From Caprella mutica (lineage: Eukaryota; Arthropoda; Malacostraca; Amphipoda; Caprellidae), in the NCBI GenBank assembly GCA_947561585.1, contig CANNZV010000510.1, positions 62,001 through 126,000 of the forward strand: a stretch of 64,000 nucleotides of DNA, read 5' to 3'. The notes beneath the pieces are model-generated. The model made no database searches. It was not told where the DNA came from and worked only from the letters and a program-made list of their open reading frames with translations. A program made the translations under genes and the position numbers. Below are positions 1-11,759 of this stretch, piece after piece (within the stretch, counting starts at the first letter, position 1; each line of letters begins with the position of its first letter).

Positions 1-648
1 GAAGGATAGCTATTCGTAATGTAAATTGACATTGTACACGAATGTATAAGAAGCAGTATTACACGGATTATATGGATTCATATTACTGAATACAAGTTAT
101 GAGGATCTGGTAAATGATAAATCTTTATCGCATGACTAAATTACATAATATATGTTCAACATGCATAAACCTATTATAATAAATTGTACCTATTATAATT
201 AATTGCAAGCCCATTCATTAGCAAAGTGAAATATGACATATTGTTATACATGTGTACGATGTATAGATAAAATATATAGTCTCAGAAAAAAAGTATACAT
301 ATTCTCCTATCTAATATAGGGAACAGTCTATCAAATTTAAACCTTTTTAAATTTGATGGTCAAATTCAATTATGAATTAATTAATTATAGTCACACCAAT
401 GGTGCTATAATTGAGTAAGCAATTACATAGAATTGAGAATTTATGCTTTGACTATATATTGACAGAACGTCTTTTAACAATCGTTTTTTTATTGATGGTA
501 ATATGTATAAAATTTTAATAACTAAACTTCTAAAATAAATTTAAATACACATTTTAAATTGATTATTTACAGTAGAGCGAAAACTCTCTACAGCCAAAAA
601 ATACAATAGAAGTAAATTGCACCTTCAGATTCGAATATAGGGCAAATG
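1..648. other. AT-rich stretch, nothing recognised
   Basis: No open frame, RNA gene or repeat structure was recognised on either strand. It is ordinary low-GC sequence with short A and T runs. Confidence 0.6.
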
Positions 649-787
649 ACAGTACTCGGACATACATATAATTAGGCTAACCGTTCTCGAAAAGTGCTGG
701 TGTTAATTAACATAGGACATGATAGACTAGAAAATTTTAAAGGTGAGATTAGTTTATGAGCTTTAACACTCACTTTCCGAGTACTGT
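649..787. repeat. Short inverted-repeat element (MITE-like), ACAGTACTCGGA termini
   Basis: A perfect 12-bp inverted repeat bounds 139 bp: ACAGTACTCGGA at 649-660 and its complement TCCGAGTACTGT at 776-787. The inner edge of the right end reads CACTCACTTTCCGAGTACTG. Related ends with the motif CACCCACTTTCCGAGTAC occur near 23258-23284, 25954-25975 (inverted) and 29070-29092, so this is a dispersed family. It has no coding capacity. The class is unknown; a non-autonomous DNA transposon is the likeliest reading. Confidence 0.65.
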
Positions 788-1837
788 GAGTGTCCTTAAT
801 GAGATGTCACTCCATAGCTAATTTAAAATATAAATTTCTTCTTGTTTCTAGTTCTCAATATATTCTTCATATATTAACTTTCACAATTTAGATGAGTCAT
901 CAATAGCATGCCAACGACTCCTTCCAAGACACGGGATGACTCGTTTGTTCCCCGATGAACACTCTTCTTCTTCTGAATCACATCCAATCATCACATGATC
1001 AGCTAATGCTGTAATATATAGCAAGATGAGACGGACAATAAATTGCCCCGCTACTCATACCAATCTGATTAGTGGGTGCTAATAAATACCTATTATCCTG
1101 ATCAACTTTCTACTCATTCTATAGGATGTTATTTACAGATGAAGATGTAGATGCACCAACTACAATCTTGAGCTTTGTCCTAAAGTACGGAAAAGAAGGA
1201 ACGATCGCTACTGATTCTTTTCTTTAATTGATATACAAAGACATATTATATCTATTTTATACTATTTAAGTTTAGAAAAAAATTCATATCCTTTTATTTG
1301 AAAATATCGATTGCAACCTACAAATGACAATAAGAGTAAAAATGATTTGGTTTATTGTATATAAATGATGATGGTTATTATTGATCTAAATAAAATATAA
1401 TTATCGCGAATTTTACTATCACAAGATGGTACTACTATTACAAAAAATATCACACTATTTAACTATCTATATCAATATTTTCTCGTGCTAATCCGTTGCA
1501 ATAATTAGCTCATAATCTAACGGATGCTAAGAAGGGTTTAATCTACGCAGAGGAAAATTTATGGATATGAATCCATAGAAGATAAAGTGGGGGGCTTCTT
1601 CTTGATCATCTTTGGCCCCACCATAATTTTGTTTCTGGAGTACAATTTGACCGGATAAAATATACCATGAAATAATTCACGATAGGAAAGGAAATAAATA
1701 GAAAGGTAATCAACTAATCATGATTATATTGTGGTATGTTTTTATATAATTACTTCAATATAATTAAGCATGTACCTTCTTTCTCTTAGATTTAGAAAAT
1801 AGATAAATTTATTATAAATAATCGAAAATAATAATAT
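788..1837. other. No gene recognised
   Basis: This is AT-rich sequence. A less AT-rich island at about 895-1000 has no long open frame. AGTGGGTGCT at about 1072-1081 resembles the inner edge of the family at 649-787 but has no partner end. Confidence 0.5.
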
Positions 1838-2303
1838 GGTAAACTCCTAGTTCAGTTGACCCTTGGATAGGGTGAACCATGGACAACTCTACCTAGAGTA
1901 GTCCATGGGTCAACTAAACTAGGAAGCGGGTATATAAATCCTATATTATAGCGTTGAACAATAAAATATAAGTTCAAATTATTTTATGATATCATGACAG
2001 TTGTAAAATAACTATTATGCTATTATGATTTTTACAATTGAAATTTAAATCAAAATATAATATTATTGGAATGTAATATGTATCTATAATACCAATCAAC
2101 TATTCAAGAGAATGTCTTATGATTGAAAAAAATATAAACTTTTATTAAAATATTTTCCATCTTCCAACTATTCAAGAAAATGTTTTCAATTGGTAAATCG
2201 TGCCATTTGAACATTCTACAAGTAGAAAAGTAAGCCGAAGACTGGAACCCGCTTCCTAGTTTAGTTGACCCTATCCAAGGGTCAACTAAACTAGGAGTTT
2301 ACC
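1838..2303. mobile_element. Foldback inverted-repeat element with nested hairpin ends
   Basis: Two inverted arms bound about 465 bp. The left arm (about 1838-1930) starts GGTAAACTCCTAGTTCAGTT. The right arm (2246-2303) is its complement and ends TAGGAGTTTACC. Each arm is itself a hairpin, because AGTTGACCC and GGGTCAACT occur within one arm. The left arm carries about 35 extra bases with a CCATGGAC/GTCCATGG hairpin that the right arm lacks. No protein is encoded. This fits a non-autonomous foldback or MITE insertion. Confidence 0.75.
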
Positions 2304-2443
2304 AATTAATAATATTTCTTTAATATAATATTTTTTATTTAGATCTAATTCACACATTATGATCAAAGAATTTATTAATTAATAAATATTTATTAAACCT
2401 CTTAATTATATTTACGTATATCAAATATATTATGAACTAAATT

Positions 2444-3376
2444 ACGTGCACTCGGTAGAGCGAATACCTTCGACACCGCTTATCCGTTTGCTATCAAAGT
2501 TTGATAAACTGATGACTGAATAATGACCAATCGTCTCATTTAGTTTCATGCAATATGGTTCAATACTTTTTGAGTTATTGATTTATAAATGACCTTGACC
2601 TTTGACCTGATCACTCCCAAAATTCTACCAGATGGTTCGTGGACAGTTTCCAATCGTCTCATCAAATTTCAGACAATTTGGTTGAATGAGTTGAGTTATT
2701 GAGTTATAAATGGCATTGACCTTAATCTTTGACCTTTGACCTGATCGTTCCCAAATTCTAACAAAATGATTCCTGTATATTGACCAATCGTCCCACCAAG
2801 TTTCATGCAATATGATGAAAAACGTTTTGAGTTATATATGACCATAACCTTGACCTTTGGACCGGGTCGCTCCCAAAATTTAACCAGCAGGTCACTGAAC
2901 ATTGACCAATCGCCTCACCAAATTTGAAGCAATTTTGTTAAACACTTTTTCCGTTATAAATGACCTTGACCTTTGACCGGATCGCTTCCAAAATTCTACC
3001 AGATCGTTCCTGGTCATTGACCAATTGTACCATCAAATTTCAGACAATTTGGTTGAATACTTTTCAAGTTACAAATGGCCTTGACCTTGATCTTTGACCT
3101 TTGACTCGATCGCTCCCAAAATCTAACAATCGCCCCACCAAGTTTCATGCAATATGGTTCAATACTTTTTGAGTTATAAATGACTGTGACCTTGACCTTT
3201 GACCGGGTCGCTCCCAAAATTCTACCAGCTGGTCACTGGACATGGACCAATTGTTTCATCAAATTTCAGGCAATTTGGTTAAACACTTTTTCAGTTAAGC
3301 GAATAACAAGATAATAAATAAATGAATAAATAAATTCCGATGAAAATATGACCTTCCCGCATTTTGCGAAGGTAAT
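2444..3376 (-). repeat. Dispersed repeat built of TGACCT-rich ~110-bp units
   Basis: About seven degenerate tandem units each contain GACCTTGACCTTTGACC followed by a block resembling CGCTCCCAAAATTCTACCAG and then a TTTCATGCAAT/ATTTGGTT block. The left edge is GTGCACTCGGTAGAGCG at about 2447 and the right edge is CGCATTTTGCGAAGGTAATA near 3358-3376. The same family lies in the opposite orientation at 27082-27660 with matching edges, which defines it as a mobile repeat. Open frames on the minus strand at 2625-3217 only reflect the repeat periodicity and are not genes. The transposon class is unknown. Confidence 0.8.
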
Positions 3377-3496
3377 AACAATAACAACATAAATTAAAAT
3401 ACTAAATATCCAATAATTTTTCAAATAATACAGATATAATTTGAAATACTAAATACCCTTTAATTCATTAAATAGTAATATAAATTGAAGGCACTA

Positions 3497-4374
3497 GGAC
3501 TTTTCCCAGTCGGACCATTCCCCGCCAGACTTTTCCACGCCAGACTTTTCCCTGCCTGGACTATTCTCCGCCAGACTTTTCCCCGCTGAATAAAATGATA
3601 GTATTTTGGGCTATTAAATTATAATTTCGATAAAATAAAAATATTTATCAATAGAAGACACATTTTATAAACAGACTTACACAATAATACAGTCTTATTT
3701 TTAGCTTTGATTTCCGTATGTGTCCATATTGGTCGTTATTATTTTTTAAGACTGTACCTTCGTACATCTGCATATAACTAAGATATGCTAAAAAGTTCAA
3801 ACATTATGACAAAATGTCGCAATTTAGTCTATGCAGCTACGATTAATTCAGTTTATTCCAGCTCTAAAGTTATACATATCGCGAATTTAATATTTTTTTT
3901 GCCAGCTATCATAACAAATGGTGATCTATTTACATCTTGTTCAAATATATACTTTTACAGCACACTAATAGATTTAATTGTAATTTCTTAATTTGACAAT
4001 TAATATATTACAGAATTTATAACCTTACTATATATTTTTTTATTACACTTAATATGGCCTATTTTAATAGTGTCTTTTTTTTCTATATTATGCATATTTG
4101 ATATTTGTACCTTAAAGAACTTACAATGGATTAACCATTATTATAAAAAAATATAAGTTAGAGTGTAGAAATCCTTAAATCAAGGCTTTTCAAGTAATCA
4201 GATTTGAGGAAGATTTAGATATAAAGTTGTACATTTTATCTAAGAATCTGCAATAAAAACTAGTTATCGAAAAAGTAATTACAAAACGGGGAAAAGTACG
4301 GTGGGGAAAAGTCCGGCGGGGAATAGTCCGGTGGGGAAAAGACCGGTGGGAAAAAGTCCGGCGGGGAATAGTCC
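3497..4374. mobile_element. Element with inverted terminal arrays of ~15-bp GC-rich units (type A)
   Basis: The left end (3497-3587) is an array of about six 15-bp units of the form GGACTTTTCCCCGCC. The right end (4287-4374) is the same array inverted, GGCGGGGAATAGTCC and variants. Between them lie about 700 bp of AT-rich DNA with one 68-codon open frame at 3785-3991 that resembles nothing known. The GC-rich ends stand out sharply from the core. I infer a non-autonomous element of 878 bp. Related end architecture occurs at 17660-18596, 21497-22353, 15704-15735 and 42427-42470. Confidence 0.8.
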
Positions 4375-6764
4375 ATTTCCCAAATTGAAATAGTAAATAT
4401 CCTATAATTTGTAAAATAATAACATAAATTGAAGTAATAAATATAGAAATAATTTGTTTCCTAGTAATAATATAAATTAAAATACTAAATACCCAATAAT
4501 TTGTAAAATAATAGTGACATAATTTGAAGTACTGAACATAGAAATAATTTGTTTCATAGTAACAGAGTCAATGTAACGAAGCATTGCGACCAAATCCCTT
4601 CAATTCTGCATTGTAACAATGTAATTTTTATTTAAAAAGGGATTAATTCTAATCTTTCCTATTTGAAATGAATAATTAATGTTTAGCGAGAGTATTTATG
4701 TCGAAGGCGATTGATAAATATCGAAAAATAGCATTGCATGTTTATATTTAAAATGTTTAGAGTGCGTAAATTATATTTGATAAGAATTAAACTTTAATCG
4801 GTAAAAATAAGTTATTTCATTTAATTCATATAACTGATTAAAATTGTCTCAGTTAAATATTAAAGAAACTTTATTATCTTTTATAAATGGCTTTTTAATG
4901 AATAAATTTAATGAATAATTTTAATTAATACATTTTATGAATGAATCATTATATCAGTTTGTTTTGTATATGAAAGGAAGTAAATATTTTATTTACTATA
5001 TTATATTAATATATACCTCCTTATTTAACTTTTCAAATACATGGAATCAAAAATTTATAAAATAATAATAAATAATTATGAGTATGATACGTTATAAATA
5101 ATATCAATTACGTTTAAACTTTAGGTATTATCTAACAAAATTTTCATTGTTATAAAATGCTAAAAAAATCAAATAGATTTAATCAAAAGAAAATATAGTT
5201 TAAAATAAACAAATCACGAATTCTCATCCAAGGAAGTTCTTTTCATCTCAACACATATAAAATCCCCACCATATCCAAATCTAATTTACAATTTCCTGAG
5301 CTATAAGATTGAATTAAAATCATTTTGAAGGATGCATAAAAATCTCTACTTTTGTGACGCAATATAAAATATCGACTCTCCCTCCAGAAGAGGTAAGTCT
5401 CAATATTCTTATTATACTCCTGGTAATATATTAACATCTTATATCCATTTTATATGAAGTCGCTGTCGCTTTCAAAGGAAACCCATTGAGAAATAAAGAA
5501 TCGTTTCAATCTCGCTCTGGATAGAGCCCTCATATCCTAATGAAAAAAGTTCCTCGAGTATAGAGAAATAGTAGCACAAATTTGAGTTTTTAACAGCTCG
5601 CAGGAGAGACATTTACTATTTATTTTATCTGAAGTCTATAATGAGTGGGATAATTCTCATTGTAGTAGGGGGAGAACTGAATGCGAGATGCTGTCTCGAA
5701 ATGATCCATTTAGCATGGTGGGATATCGAGCGACATGAAGTTATTATTCTAAAACTGATTTCTTAACCTTTCTTTACATGTTGTAGGCTAATTTTTTTGG
5801 ACGGAACAATATTATATAGATAACCTTTTTAAGAAGAAATATGTAAAAAGAGTAACTTTTCTATTTTTTTATACAGTCTGAAGTATAAACTATTTAATGT
5901 TTTTCCAATGTCCTTCGGTCGTTATCGGACTAACATTAATCCGAATTTTATCATAATTTTTGATGGAAGTGGTTTATTTCAAATTAGAAACACGAATAAA
6001 GCTCTAAATATATTAAAAATTTCCGTTTCATTTTGTAACTTAGCAACTTTATTCGAACTAACTGTTCGCAGTGCATCTTGTACCATCACAGTGAACCCGG
6101 CAGTCAGTGTCCTGTCAACATTAATCAGGCAGAAGTAATAAACAGCTTTCCGGCAGATATTCTCTACTCTAAAGCTCGACAGTTGATGTTCATTTTGTGT
6201 ATATGAAATGTTTGATGTAGATAGAGTCCTACTGTCATCATCAAGAGAAAGGAATTAATTAATTCCTGTGCGTAATTATTTACTACAAAATTCTATAACA
6301 AAAGTATCTTGATCGAAAATATTGCACGCTATTATTTTCATGTCTTAAATTGTAATAAAAACCTCTTAATAAAAAAAGTATGACTATTTTTTCTAATGAG
6401 AAGATATATACATATGCAATTTTAACTTGTATTAATCATATCATCACTTTCAATCTTATTTTAATATTATTATATATAAAAAACATATGGTTCGGGCTAG
6501 AGTTCTATTTCAAGAGGTTCAGTTGAACTATTTTATACTATCAATGTTCGAATATATTTTGTAAGATGGTTTCATGCTTGATTGCCTTAAATAACAAAAT
6601 ATAGTTTTTATCAAATTATAAATAAGAATTATCTTTTCACAGCATAGGCTTTTTAATAGTTACTTATTTTATTAATAAAACACAACCAATAATCATTTCA
6701 ATACTGTAACAGAAATCGAATAGACTGAACACAATTAAAATAAGGTACCCGGTAGCATGGAAAA
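4375..6764. other. No gene recognised
   Basis: Open frames at 5243-5437 (minus) and 5908-6138 (plus) resemble nothing known and have no supporting splice or codon signal that I can see. A slightly less AT-rich part at 5450-5720 has no repeat partner in this window. Confidence 0.5.
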
Positions 6765-7095
6765 TCGCGTACTAGTAATAAACAGCGTGAAAATAGCTTA
6801 TTAAAAAGCATTGGGGACAGTCGTGCACGAACAAGCAATATCGTACACTTAAAAATAAGCAGCATATGTAATTATCGTGCACTAATACATATTATCATGA
6901 AATATCGTGCATTACAAAACAGAAATCATTCACTAATAAAAAGCATGAAATATCGTGTACTACAAAACAGAATGAAATTCGTGCACTAATAAAAAGCAAG
7001 AAATGTCGTTCACTATTGCATGAAATATCGTGCACTAATAAAACGAATAAAATATCGAGCACTAATAAAAAGCATGATATATCGTGCAATGGCAA
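6765..7095. repeat. Degenerate ~27-bp tandem repeat
   Basis: About ten diverged units follow the pattern ATCGTGCACTAATAAAAAGC plus a short ATGAAAT tail. Units vary in length and sequence, so this is an old array. The minus-strand open frame at 6895-7113, with its repeated HDISC pattern, is only the translation of the repeat. Confidence 0.75.
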
Positions 7096-7111
7096 GCCTT
7101 GTAAAAGTAGC

Positions 7112-7221
7112 AAGCACTAGACAGCTACGAAGGATCGTCAAAATATGCAGCCTCTGATTTTTGACATCCAAAATATTTCAGTCTGGCATGTGAGTCTGTT
7201 GGGTTAGGTTGTCTAGTGCTT
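7112..7221. repeat. 110-bp inverted-repeat element
   Basis: AAGCACTAGACA at 7112-7123 is exactly complementary to TGTCTAGTGCTT at 7210-7221. The enclosed sequence is less AT-rich than its surroundings. It is a candidate MITE about 135 bp upstream of gene copy 1. No second copy was seen. Confidence 0.5.
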
Positions 7222-7356
7222 AGAGTAGCGCACCTACAACAAACTGAACAGTGAATTTAGGTAACTATTCTCAGGTCTGTTTAGCGAATATTTTACCACG
7301 AAAAACAAATTTTAATTCTTCAAGCCATTATGATGAACTTTGAGACCATTCATGTG

Positions 7357-7572
7357 TTGTCAATGTATTTTGCTATCTGTATGTAAGAGTGTTTTATTGA
7401 GTGTGAGGTTAATTGGCAGGTATGCCACGAGCAAACAATGTTCTGACTAACTAAATACAAAGTTTTCACTGATTGTCAGAATAACAGTTGGTAAACACTG
7501 CCCTTGTTACAATCATGCAACTGATTATCGCACTCTCTGTCCTGATAATCATGGATGCTACGGCAATTATAA
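7357..7572 (+). other. Signal-peptide exon of gene copy 1
   Basis: The 5' UTR is followed by ATG at 7515 and MQLIIALSVLIIMDATAII: a two-residue start, a hydrophobic core LIIALSVLII, then a polar DATA segment suited to signal-peptidase cleavage. The exon ends at 7572, one base into a codon. The homology to copy 2 starts at 7357, but no acceptor AG precedes it here, unlike copy 2. The upstream transcript structure of this copy must therefore differ. Two upstream reading frames starting at 7363 and 7426 are shared with copy 2. Confidence 0.75.
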
Positions 7573-8592
7573 GTGAGTATTATTATGCTTTAGTGAGTAT
7601 TATTATGCTTTAGTGAGTATTATTATGCTTTAGTGAGTATTATTATGCTTTAGTGAGTATTATTATGCTTTAGTGAGTATTATTATGCTTTAGTGAGTAT
7701 TATTATGCTTTAGTGAGTATTATTATGCTTTAGTGAGTATTATTATGCTTTAGTGAGTATTATTATGCTTTAGTGAGTATTGTTATGCTTTAGTGAGTAT
7801 TATTATGCTTTAGTGAGTATTATTATGCTCTAGTGAGTATTATTATGCTTTAGTGAGTATTATTATGCTTTAGTGAGTATTGTTATGCTTTAGTGAGTAT
7901 TATTATGCTTTAGTGAGTATTATTATGCTTTAGTGAGTATTATTATGCTTTAGTGAGTATTGTTATGCTTTAGTGAGTATTATTATGCTTTAGTGAGTAT
8001 TATTATGCTTTAGTGAGTATTATTATGCTTTAGTGAGTATTATTATGCTTTAGTGAGTATTATTATGCTTTAGTGAGTATTGTTATGCTTAAGTGAGTAT
8101 TATTATGCTTTAGTGAGTATTATTATGCTTTAGTGAGTATTATTATGCTTTAGTGAGTATTGTTATGCTTTAGTGAGTATTATTATGCTTTAGTGAGTAT
8201 TATTATGCTTTAGTGAGTAATATTATGCTTTAGTGAGTATTATTGTGCTTTAGTGAGTATTATTATGCTTTAGTGAGTATTATTATGCTTTAGTGAGTAT
8301 TATTATGCTTTAGTGAGTATTATTATGCTTTAGTGAGTATTGTTATGCTTTAGTGAGTAATATTATGCATTAGTGAGTATTATTATGCTTTAGTGAGTAT
8401 TGTTATGCTTTAGTGAGTATTATTATGCTTTAGTGAGTATTATTGTTCTTTAGTGAGTATTGTTATGCTTTAGTGAGTAATATTATGCTTTAGTGAGTAT
8501 TATTATGCTTTAGTGAGTATTATTATGCTTTAGTGAGTATTATTATGCTTTAGTGAGTATTATTATGCTTTAGTGAGTATTATTGTTCTTTA
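7573..8592 (+). repeat. 20-bp minisatellite grown from a splice donor (~51 units)
   Basis: The unit is GTGAGTATTATTATGCTTTA, repeated about 51 times without interruption and starting at the exact first base of the intron of gene copy 1. The first unit is the splice donor itself. Point variants (TATT to TGTT, GAGTAT to GAGTAA, GCTT to GCTC) fall in the second part of the unit. GTGAGTA is unchanged in every unit I read. The paralogous donor at 30181 has a single GTGAGTATTATT and no array. Confidence 0.95.
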
Positions 8593-11500
8593 TGGTAATT
8601 ACTCAATACACATTTACGTTGACTCGTTTTTAAGGCAACTAATCTCTCTATAATAAATATTAACTGATTTCATGAACATAATAATGTTAATATTTAAATG
8701 TTATCATATGGATTTAGTACAATTTTTAGTGCCGAAATATACATATATTTTCTCAGCTATTTATTCTATTTAATTATATTACAAAATTAATGGGATAAAA
8801 TTGATTTCAAAATAGTTTATATAACTGGAAATTAATTAACAAGTTGTTTCGTTATTAAAAGAAAGAACATATTTTATATTTAAACATTTTATGCTATACA
8901 TTTATGCATATTAATAGTTAATAATATTAAAAGTAATTAAGTATGCATATTAATATTAATACATAATTTATATGTAAATTAATAGTATCACAATAAATAG
9001 GCGTACAAATTTGAACTTGCTGTTACATATTATGACCGTATATATTGTTATTTTTTGTGTAAACACACATATCGTGAGAAATGATTGTGTGATCGATATA
9101 GTACCTATAAATCTAACTCTTTGATAGTACATGCATTATTTTAATACCTGTAATATTTCAAGGTAGGTCGTGATGGATGGTAATTTTTTCTTACCCATCA
9201 ATCATACTTGTGTTACATTATTAATTTATTTTCTTTTAATTTTCTGAAAGGTAAGATAATCATACTAACTTTTTAATTTAGAGCATCTTTTGATACAGGA
9301 TATCATGATAATGATGTTGCTGTATTTATAAATCATTGCAATATTAAGTTTCTTACAGTAGTGAAATTTACGTATGTAGTTTGATGAACTAAGTACACTA
9401 TAAATATTCGTACTATACTATAAAGATATGAAACACAATAGAGTGTTTTATTTAATTTGATTGATCGTCATTTTAGGTATTTTGTACTTGTAGGGTAAAT
9501 ATTTTTTACATGCATTTTGTGTATTTTTTATATTAACTAAACAACCACTGAAATAATATCGGTTTTATGTTTTTAATATTTTGGAAGGAATTAAAAGGTA
9601 AGTTTATAGATGTCGATCGGCTATACATTTTCAATCTTAAAAAAAAAGAAATATTATAATTAATATTTACCTTTTATTTCATTTTTAACTCGTATGTAGC
9701 ATCTTGTACATGTAGGTAGGAATTTTGTATATGTAGGGTAAAATAAAAACATGGTATAATTATTGTGAAAAGTGTTTTTTTTTTACCATTAATTGAATAT
9801 ATATTTTTTAAAACACCGAAAATTATCTCTGATTAAAAACCTACGTTCAATATTTTAATAAATATATTTTATTATCTTGAATATCCAGTTTGCCAGTTTT
9901 ATAACAATGGCAGCAATTTGCGTGCTTCAATATTTTAATGCATAGTAATTACTAGTCGTATGTCCTGCACGAAACTTACTTACGGCCCGATACGGTTCGA
10001 ACATATTAAGTTTAGTAATAAAAAGAATGGTAGGTGACATTTTTTTTATACAGAATTTACCTCTCTGTCTGTTGCTTCTAAGTCTCTTGTATTTATTCTG
10101 CTTTTAGATTGTAGCAATTTTCAATTTTTAAATCTAGATGTATAGTCGACATTTCTTTGAATAATATATTTCTGCTTGAATAATTGAATTTATTTTTGAA
10201 GCTCAGTGCTTTCTCTCTCCATTATACAGGTTGTTTTTATCCGAGCCATGGTGACCTTCCAAGTTAAAAGTTTTGATGAAGTGCTCCCCAAGCCAAAAGT
10301 TTTTGCCAATATTTGAGGCCTGGCTTTTCGAGAAGGTCCCAAGCGACCCAAGAACTCTTCTTCCAGCTTATCTTAGGAGACTTCCGATAATTAAAGAGCT
10401 AGAATGTACTAACTTATCAGGCATTCTTATTATGAATATATTAAATGAGTAACTTAGCAACATGCATTTTGTTCAGTTTTGTCTCCTTCAGTAGGAATTA
10501 TTTTCAACAGTCTAATTATTATATGACACAAAAATATGCATAAATGAATGCAAATGGCACAGGACTGCCACCTGTTAACAATGTTATTACCCGTTAAAAT
10601 ATTAATGTCAGCCTAACATGGCTCTGATTCAGACCATGAATTATATTTGCTTATAAGTATATCTCGTGACAATCATGTTTGTATATCGCATATTGTAATA
10701 TATATTTCATATTGACATTGAAAATATAATTGAAATAGAAGCTTCGACTATAAAAATTATGCAACATATTTCAAAGACATACTCATAGTTGCGTGGTTTG
10801 TGATATTCGCATTTATTGCTGGCATGTATCTCTATTTTTTTAATGTATGTTGGTAATTTTCAGGGAGCCCCAAACTCTTTCATTAATCGTATTATTTATT
10901 TTTCCTTTCATATGATTATTGATAGCTGTATAATTTTATTTCATTTTCTGTCAATTTTATGTAATTACTAATTAGTAATGTAATTTCATAAAAATTACAC
11001 TATTTGTTTGTAATTACCATATTTTTTCGTTCGTAAATTTAATTTAATTAAACATATACATATAAAATAGTGATCTAAAGAACACAAATAATATATTGTA
11101 TTCATTTTTATTTACTATGTTTCTATACAATAAATATTTACTCGTTGATTGAAGATAGGAGATAGCGTAAAACTTTTAAATGTAATTCTATAGATGAACT
11201 TCCTTCTCCAACTAAGTATGAAGGAACTTAATTGGGATGAATAATACTTTTTCTTCTTCTTTTCTTTAATTAACTTACTTTTATATGGAATTTAAGAGTT
11301 TTGTGCTGGATGAAAATATACGGGTGGTACGAAATGTACAATACTTTATTTGAACTGTCCACTTTTTTATTACTAATTAATATACAGTGAATTAAATAAG
11401 GCAGACAATGAAATAATAAGAAACTATTAGATATAAGAAAATCTATTTGAAAAATCCAGGGTAGTAATTTTAGTACTTTGGGATATTCATTTGATCTTAG

Positions 11501-11759
11501 AGTAACGTTATAACTAAATTGTTCTTGAACCAGGTTCAGCTCTTATTTTTATATTAATTAATTTTTTGAATCAATTGAATGCTGTAATTACAGGATGGCG
11601 CAAAAAGATTTCAACATAATTTCAGAATAATTATTAACTTAAAGCTATATTTTGTGCCTTAAATACCTTTAGTCTATGTCTACCATATACCTGACAATGT
11701 TCACATAAACTTTCAAACATTTATTAATTGTGTTTTAGAAGTTATATCTGATTTGTTTT
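8593..11759 (+). other. Intron of gene copy 1, mostly featureless
   Basis: Very AT-rich sequence with no similarity to the equivalent intron of copy 2 that I could find. It includes the less AT-rich block at 10229-10377, listed separately. ACAGGATGGCGCAAAAAGAT near 11591 may be the outer edge of the mariner relic that follows, but no inverted partner was found downstream. Confidence 0.5.
10229..10377 (+). other. Exon-like block of unknown origin, possibly pseudogenic
   Basis: This block is clearly richer in G+C than the sequence around it and follows an acceptor-like CTCTCTCCATTATACAG. One frame reads VVFIRAMVTFQVKSFDEVLP onward, has a TGA, then continues open in the same frame to a TAG at about 10377. 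The frame that would join copy-1 exon 1 (phase 1) gives SCFYPSHGDLPS and then stops. No domain was recognised. It could be a decayed exon of another gene, a retrocopy fragment or chance. Gene copy 2 has no counterpart. Confidence 0.3.

Noticed and set aside
2625..3217. Minus-strand frames containing RSKIKVKAI and similar
   Set aside because: They follow the ~110-bp unit of a non-coding mobile repeat.
6895..7113. Minus-strand frame with repeated HDISC
   Set aside because: It arises from the degenerate 27-bp repeat.
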